A model generated the notes under the pieces. The model worked only from the letters and a program-made list of their open reading frames with translations. It was not told where the DNA came from and ran no database searches. Below are positions 9,758-12,366 of a stretch of 12,366 bases of DNA, in pieces. The DNA comes from an uncultured bacterium (GTDB lineage Bacteria; Patescibacteriota; Gracilibacteria; BD1-5; UBA6164): assembly GCA_947311335.1 (NCBI GenBank), contig CAMZKR010000139.1, positions 1 to 12,366 of the forward strand, read 5' to 3'. Numbering within the stretch: the stretch's first letter is position 1; each line of letters starts with the position of its first letter. A program made the position numbers and the translations under genes.

Positions 9758-10483
9758 TTATTTTATAGGTTTATTAAATGGTTCTCCTACTCTTCTTGGA
9801 TACCTTAAGTGAGTTTTTTTTATTTTCTCAATTAATACTATTGTTCTATTTTGTTGAGCAAGATTATAGTTCTTTATTTTCAATATTTTTCATCAAAGTT
9901 TTGTCAATGCTTTTTTTGCGGATTTCAATTCTTGGTTTAGGTCATACTTTTTTCCTTTAGAGTTTATTTTATTTTTATTATCTAGTTTATAAGCTACAAA
10001 TATTCATCACATCTTTATTAAAGGTAAAGTATATTCTAATAAAGTAGGAAAATATGAAACAGCTCTTGATGTAATGAAATCAAAACTTTCTCTATATTTT
10101 AAATTTTGTCATAAATCTTCTGCTCTTGAATTTATAGTTTTTACATTTTTTAATTTTAGATCTTTTATAAAACTATCTATCGCTTTTATTTTTTTTCAAA
10201 CCGAATCTATTCAAGTAAATTGTAAATTTTTATTAACTATAGCAAGAGGAATTAAAGGAAATCATCATCCCGTTCCTAAATCTGCTATATTTCATTTTAA
10301 TTCTAAAAATACATTTAACATTATAGAATCAATAAAATGTTTTTCTATAATTTCTTTATCTTCTCTAATGGCTGACAAGTTTATATGAGAGTTTTTTTCT
10401 TTAAAGATTTCTAAGAAAAATTCAAACTTTTTTAGTTCTTTTGGAGATAGTTCAATTTTGTATTTTTTAAATAATTTTTGCAT
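9758..10483 (-). CDS. rsmG: 16S rRNA (guanine-527-N7)-methyltransferase RsmG (GidB)
   Basis: This 241-residue protein methylates N7 of G527 in 16S rRNA using SAM. Family landmarks are present in order: the N-terminal helical part with EKNSHINLSAIREDKEIIEK and HFIDSIM (about residues 28-55), the SAM loop NIADLGTGGGFPLIP (65-79, two of its glycines encoded by consecutive TGA), FTGIDSVGKKI at the acidic end of strand 2, NVKTINSRAEDL, then DFITSRAVSYFPTLLEY and the C-terminal YPRRVGEPFNKP, which is typical of RsmG ends. The length matches the family. The start ATG (10483-10481) touches the edge of a 54-bp perfect palindrome, so the leader of this gene would be folded if transcription begins upstream of it. 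It is the first gene of the five-gene minus-strand cluster. mnmG (gidA), often linked to it in other bacteria, is not in the window. Confidence 0.95.
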
Positions 10484-10536
10484 TTACTATTATTATATAA
10501 TTAATAATATATTATTAATTATATAATAATAGTAAA
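10483..10536. repeat. Perfect 54-bp AT-rich palindrome abutting the rsmG start codon
   Basis: The left arm runs 10483-10509 and the right arm 10510-10536; the centre is TTAATAATATATTATTAA and the outer ends read TTTACTATTATT and AATAATAGTAAA. All 27 base pairs match with no loop. Its left edge is the first base of the rsmG start codon. Only one G-C pair per arm interrupts the A/T sequence. Possible roles are a transcript hairpin covering the start codon, a terminator for upstream minus-strand transcription, a binding site, or a recombination scar. Confidence 0.85.
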
Positions 10537-10537
10537 A

Positions 10538-10557
10538 ATAACAAATATATTTGTTAT
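10538..10557. repeat. Perfect 20-bp palindrome next to the 54-bp palindrome
   Basis: ATAACAAATATATTTGTTAT is self-complementary over all 20 bases and begins 1 bp after the larger palindrome ends. It may be an operator-like site or part of the same structured leader of rsmG. Nothing in the sequence identifies a binding protein. Confidence 0.55.
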
Positions 10558-10620
10558 ATAAGATTTATATTGAAGAAAGTATATTAACAGTGATTTTAGA
10601 TAACGTTTACGATATACAAT

Positions 10621-10740
10621 CTTTTGTGTAACGCAGTGGAACAAAATATAGGAGAGCTACGGCAGGAGCGAAGCACATATACTGTGTTATATGACCTTGC
10701 GAGGTACGAGTAAAATGCAATGTGGTTCGACCAAAGGGAG
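10621..10740. other. GC-rich non-coding segment, including an attC-like imperfect palindrome (10624-10694)
   Basis: This 120-bp stretch is about 47% GC, against about 20% around it, and holds no convincing reading frame. GTGTAACGCAGT (10626-10637) pairs over 12 bp, with three G-U pairs, with ACTGTGTTATAT (10681-10692). The interior contains GAGAGCT, GCAGGAGCGAAGC and a smaller GCT/AGC hairpin. The outer ends resemble the R'' (RYYYAAC) and R' (GTTRRRY) boxes of integron attC sites, but each departs from consensus (GTGTAAC, GTTATAT). Downstream, 10693-10735 contains further small hairpins (ACCTTGCGAGGT and TGGTTCGACCA). A similar element lies at 12259-12357. A structured ncRNA or another palindromic repeat family is the main alternative. 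Confidence 0.45.
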
Positions 10741-10741
10741 A

Positions 10742-10806
10742 ACGTATTTAAAAATTTTTTTTATTAAAATGTATAAAAGTCCTTATTTTATAAAAGGGGG
10801 GTAAAA
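10742..10806. repeat. Left arm of an inverted repeat flanking the KilA-N/lipoprotein pair
   Basis: ACGTATTTAAAAATT at 10742-10756 and TTTTATAAAAGGGGGGTAAA at 10786-10805 recur in inverted orientation at 12259-12210, as ACATATTTAAAAATT and TTTTATAAAAAAGGGGGTAA. The left arm has about 18 extra bases between the two blocks. The G6 run stands out in this AT-rich DNA. The arms lie just inside the two GC-rich palindromes. Transposon-like ends or a duplicated regulatory module are both possible. Confidence 0.55.
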
Positions 10807-10829
10807 GTGCTTTTGGAAAAAGTACAAAC

Positions 10830-11657
10830 TTACGTTGCTTTCAAATTATTCGGTAATTTTTTAGCTATATCCATGCTTAATAAGGATTTCATTTGTGTAA
10901 TTGCTGTTTTATTTAGACTTTCTAATCTTTCAGCTTGTTTAATTCACATTTTGATAAATTCTGCATTCATACTCTCTATATTTGCAAGAATTATTAATTG
11001 TTCAATATTAGAATAATCTCTAATATTTCATTTTTTATCTGGATTCTCATCTCTCCACTCTTTTGCTGTTTTTCAAAATAATGCTTTATTTAAAATATCA
11101 GCTTCATTTGAATAAACAAAATTTATTTCATTTTTTCTAAGTATTTTTGGTACAAGATTTTCTTTTATTGCATCAGTATGGATTTTATAATTTATTTTTG
11201 TTAAAAATCTTTTTGCACTCCAATCTATAGTTTTTAATTCTTCTTGCTTTAATCTTTGAAATTCCTTAATAAGATAAATTTTAAATTTTGGACTAATCCA
11301 CATTCAAAATTCAAATGCTATATCTTTGTGAGCATAAGTTCATCAATAACGACCAGATTTTGCAATTACTCAGATAGCATTTGTCTTTTTTGACCATTCT
11401 TTCACACTAATTTTATAATTATTTAATCAAGCCTTACTTTTAATTATGGCATATTCGCCATAGTTAAAATTTGGATTATATATTTCTTCCCATATTCCAA
11501 GAAATTCAACAGTATTCCTATTTCTAAGCCAATCAGAAATAAAAAAATCTCCGTCTTTTGATTTAATCATATCAGTTATACTAATATAATCTTCTTCCTT
11601 GATCTTTAAAATACTTATTTCAGATCACATTACTTCTATTTTTTGATTTTTTGGCAT
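10830..11657 (-). CDS. KilA-N domain-containing protein (phage/mobile-element type DNA-binding protein)
   Basis: This 275-residue protein uses UGA for Gly in several places. The N-terminal half matches the KilA-N domain: an initial strand pair MGSEISILKIKEEDYISITD, then IKSKDGDFFISDWLRNRNTVEFLGIWEEIYNPNFN, then VKEWSKKTNAIGVIAKSGRYGGTYAHKDIAFEFGMWISPKFKIYL at about residues 83-127. The GRYGGTYAHKDIAFEFGMW part is the family's most conserved stretch. KilA-N proteins occur in phages, plasmids and islands and are presumed nucleic-acid binding. The C-terminal half is Lys/Asn-rich and helical, with no second domain that I can name. It follows the lipoprotein gene by 19 nt on the minus strand, so the two are probably co-transcribed. 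The pair sits between inverted repeats and GC-rich palindromes, consistent with an acquired unit. Confidence 0.85.
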
Positions 11658-11676
11658 AATTTTTTATTAAATTTAA

Positions 11677-12129
11677 TTATTTTCATTTTAATTCTAAAAT
11701 CTTACTATTAAATCTATTAAAACAGAATACTTCTGATTTTGAAAATCAATCTACATAATTTGGTATATCTTTTTCATTAAATCAAACACATTCAGCTTTA
11801 TTCTTTCATTTTATTACTTTATATATTTCTTCATTACTTAGGTAATCTATAATTCATAATTTTTTATCCGACTCATAAGAATAAATACAACTATTAATTA
11901 TTGGACTAAAAAATATTTCCATTAAATCTCAATTTATTTTATTTTGAATATTATTTTTATAATTAGCACATTTTTGTTTTTTATTAAATAATTCATTTTC
12001 CTTATCCTTATTTAATTCCAATACTTGTTCTTTTAAATTTTGTATTTTTTTATCTTTTTCGTTATTATAATCAATTGAACATCAACTCAATAAAACTAAT
12101 AATAAACCTGAAATTATATATTTTTTCAT
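11677..12129 (-). CDS. Small predicted lipoprotein of unknown function
   Basis: This 150-residue protein has a textbook lipoprotein signal, MKKYIISGLLLVLLSGC. The lipobox LSGC ends at Cys17, and its Gly16 is a TGA codon, which is direct evidence for UGA as Gly. After the signal comes a short Lys/Glu/Asn-rich helical linker (to about residue 50), then a compact part with Cys residues in KKQKCANYKNN, INSCIYSYES, KAECVGFNE and SEVFCFNRF. These four cysteines could form two disulfides outside the membrane. I know no family for it. It is the first gene of a two-gene unit with the KilA-N gene 19 nt downstream. A lipoprotein beside a DNA-binding protein is an odd pair; lipoproteins are common cargo of prophages and gene cassettes. 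The start is fixed by the signal peptide. Confidence 0.8.
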
Positions 12130-12179
12130 AATACTAACTTAAAAACTAAAAATCTACGAATAAATATATCTATTTTTTT

Positions 12180-12202
12180 CAAAAAGTCCTATGGACTTTT
12201 TG
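12180..12202. repeat. Short perfect hairpin upstream of the lipoprotein gene
   Basis: CAAAAAGTCC (12180-12189) and GGACTTTTTG (12193-12202) form a 10-bp stem with a TAT loop. It lies 50 bp upstream of the lipoprotein start. On the plus strand the T-run within the stem could make it a weak terminator. On the minus strand it would lie in the promoter or leader of the lipoprotein/KilA-N unit. AAAAGTCC also occurs near the left inverted-repeat arm (10775-10782). Confidence 0.55.
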
Positions 12203-12209
12203 CTCTTAT

Positions 12210-12259
12210 TTTTACCCCCTTTTTTATAAAATTCTTAAAAAAAGAATTTTTAAATATGT
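12210..12259. repeat. Right arm of the inverted repeat, with an internal hairpin
   Basis: This is the inverted counterpart of the repeat at 10742-10806. Read on the minus strand it begins ACATATTTAAAAATT and ends AAAGGGGGTAAAA. Within it, AAAATTCTT (12228-12236) and AAGAATTTT (12242-12250) make a 9-bp stem with an AAAAA loop. That hairpin could terminate transcription in either direction, and the left arm has no equally good copy of it. Confidence 0.55.
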
Positions 12260-12357
12260 CGTATAATGTTCGCAACTCATGCGAAGTCTTTTTTTAAACG
12301 AGAGAGCTGAGCGAACTCGTGGAAAAAAATATTTGCGCATAGTTGTTTGTTAGACGA
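12259..12357. other. attC-like long imperfect palindrome at the right edge
   Basis: About 100 bases fold on themselves: TCGT/ACGA and TAA/TTA at the ends (12259-12266 with 12350-12357), AACT/AGTT (12274-12277 with 12341-12344), ATGCG/CGCAT (12279-12283 with 12336-12340) after an unpaired C12278, T7/A7 (12289-12295 with 12323-12329), and ACGAG/CTCGT (12298-12302 with 12316-12320). Unpaired bases on one strand and an irregular centre are typical of integron attC sites. GTTAGAC (12349-12355) fits the R' consensus GTTRRRY exactly; the opposite box, GTATAAT, is imperfect. The segment is about 40% GC and shares GAGAGCT and GAGCGAA with the element at 10621-10740. It continues close to the window edge. 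Confidence 0.5.
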
Positions 12358-12366
12358 TAGTCGCTG

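Noticed and set aside
10074..10388. Plus-strand open frame of 104 codons
   Set aside because: It is antisense to rsmG, which is recognised unambiguously on the minus strand.
10691..10740. tRNA-like T-arm (GTGGTTCGACC) in the GC-rich segment
   Set aside because: The flanking bases do not form a 5-bp T stem around a 7-base loop, and no acceptor or anticodon stem can be drawn.
10484..10740. Replication origin next to rsmG (gidB)
   Set aside because: rsmG is near oriC in some bacteria and AT palindromes are present, but I see no cluster of DnaA boxes (TTATCCACA-like) and no dnaA, dnaN, parA or mnmG in the window.
10807..11016. Plus-strand open frame of 69 codons
   Set aside because: It overlaps the 3' part of the KilA-N gene in antisense and resembles no protein family.

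Overview
The window is very AT-rich (roughly 20% GC in genes) and can only be read if UGA is a sense codon. In-frame TGA falls on invariant glycines: the HGNE zinc motif of an AstE-like enzyme, the GTGGGFP SAM loop of RsmG, the TSANNSG motif of TsaC, and the LSGC lipobox of a small lipoprotein. This is genetic code 25 (UGA = Gly), known from the CPR/Patescibacteria lineages Gracilibacteria (BD1-5) and Absconditabacteria (SR1). I infer one of these two and cannot separate them from this sequence. Standard-code ORF calling breaks nearly every gene here.

Plus strand, 1-7614: the 3' end of an unrecognised gene; a lipoprotein RND-type efflux adaptor and its RND inner-membrane transporter, 4 nt apart; two hairpins that look like terminators; a GNAT-fold acetyltransferase; and an AstE/AspA-like zinc-dependent deacylase. 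The last gene ends on a TTAA that is also the stop of the convergent minus-strand cluster.

Minus strand, 10483 down to 7611: a tightly packed five-gene run of rsmG (16S rRNA m7G527 methyltransferase), a stand-alone RelA/SpoT-type HD hydrolase, a small unknown protein, a class I SAM-fold protein with a nicotianamine-synthase-like GPLP motif, and tsaC (tRNA t6A synthesis). The small unknown protein overlaps the NAS-like gene by 13 nt, and together they have about the length of a complete nicotianamine synthase-like protein. The cluster combines rRNA and tRNA modification with probable alarmone hydrolysis.

Right end, 10484-12366: this part looks accessory. A perfect 54-bp AT palindrome abuts rsmG. 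Two GC-rich (about 40-47%) imperfect palindromes with attC-like architecture lie about 1.66 kb apart. They flank inverted repeats carrying a G5-G6 run, and inside these are two minus-strand genes, a small lipoprotein and a KilA-N-domain protein, both using UGA as Gly. This resembles a gene cassette or small mobile unit, but there is no integrase or transposase in the window, so its identity is an inference. No tRNA, rRNA or CRISPR array was recognised.
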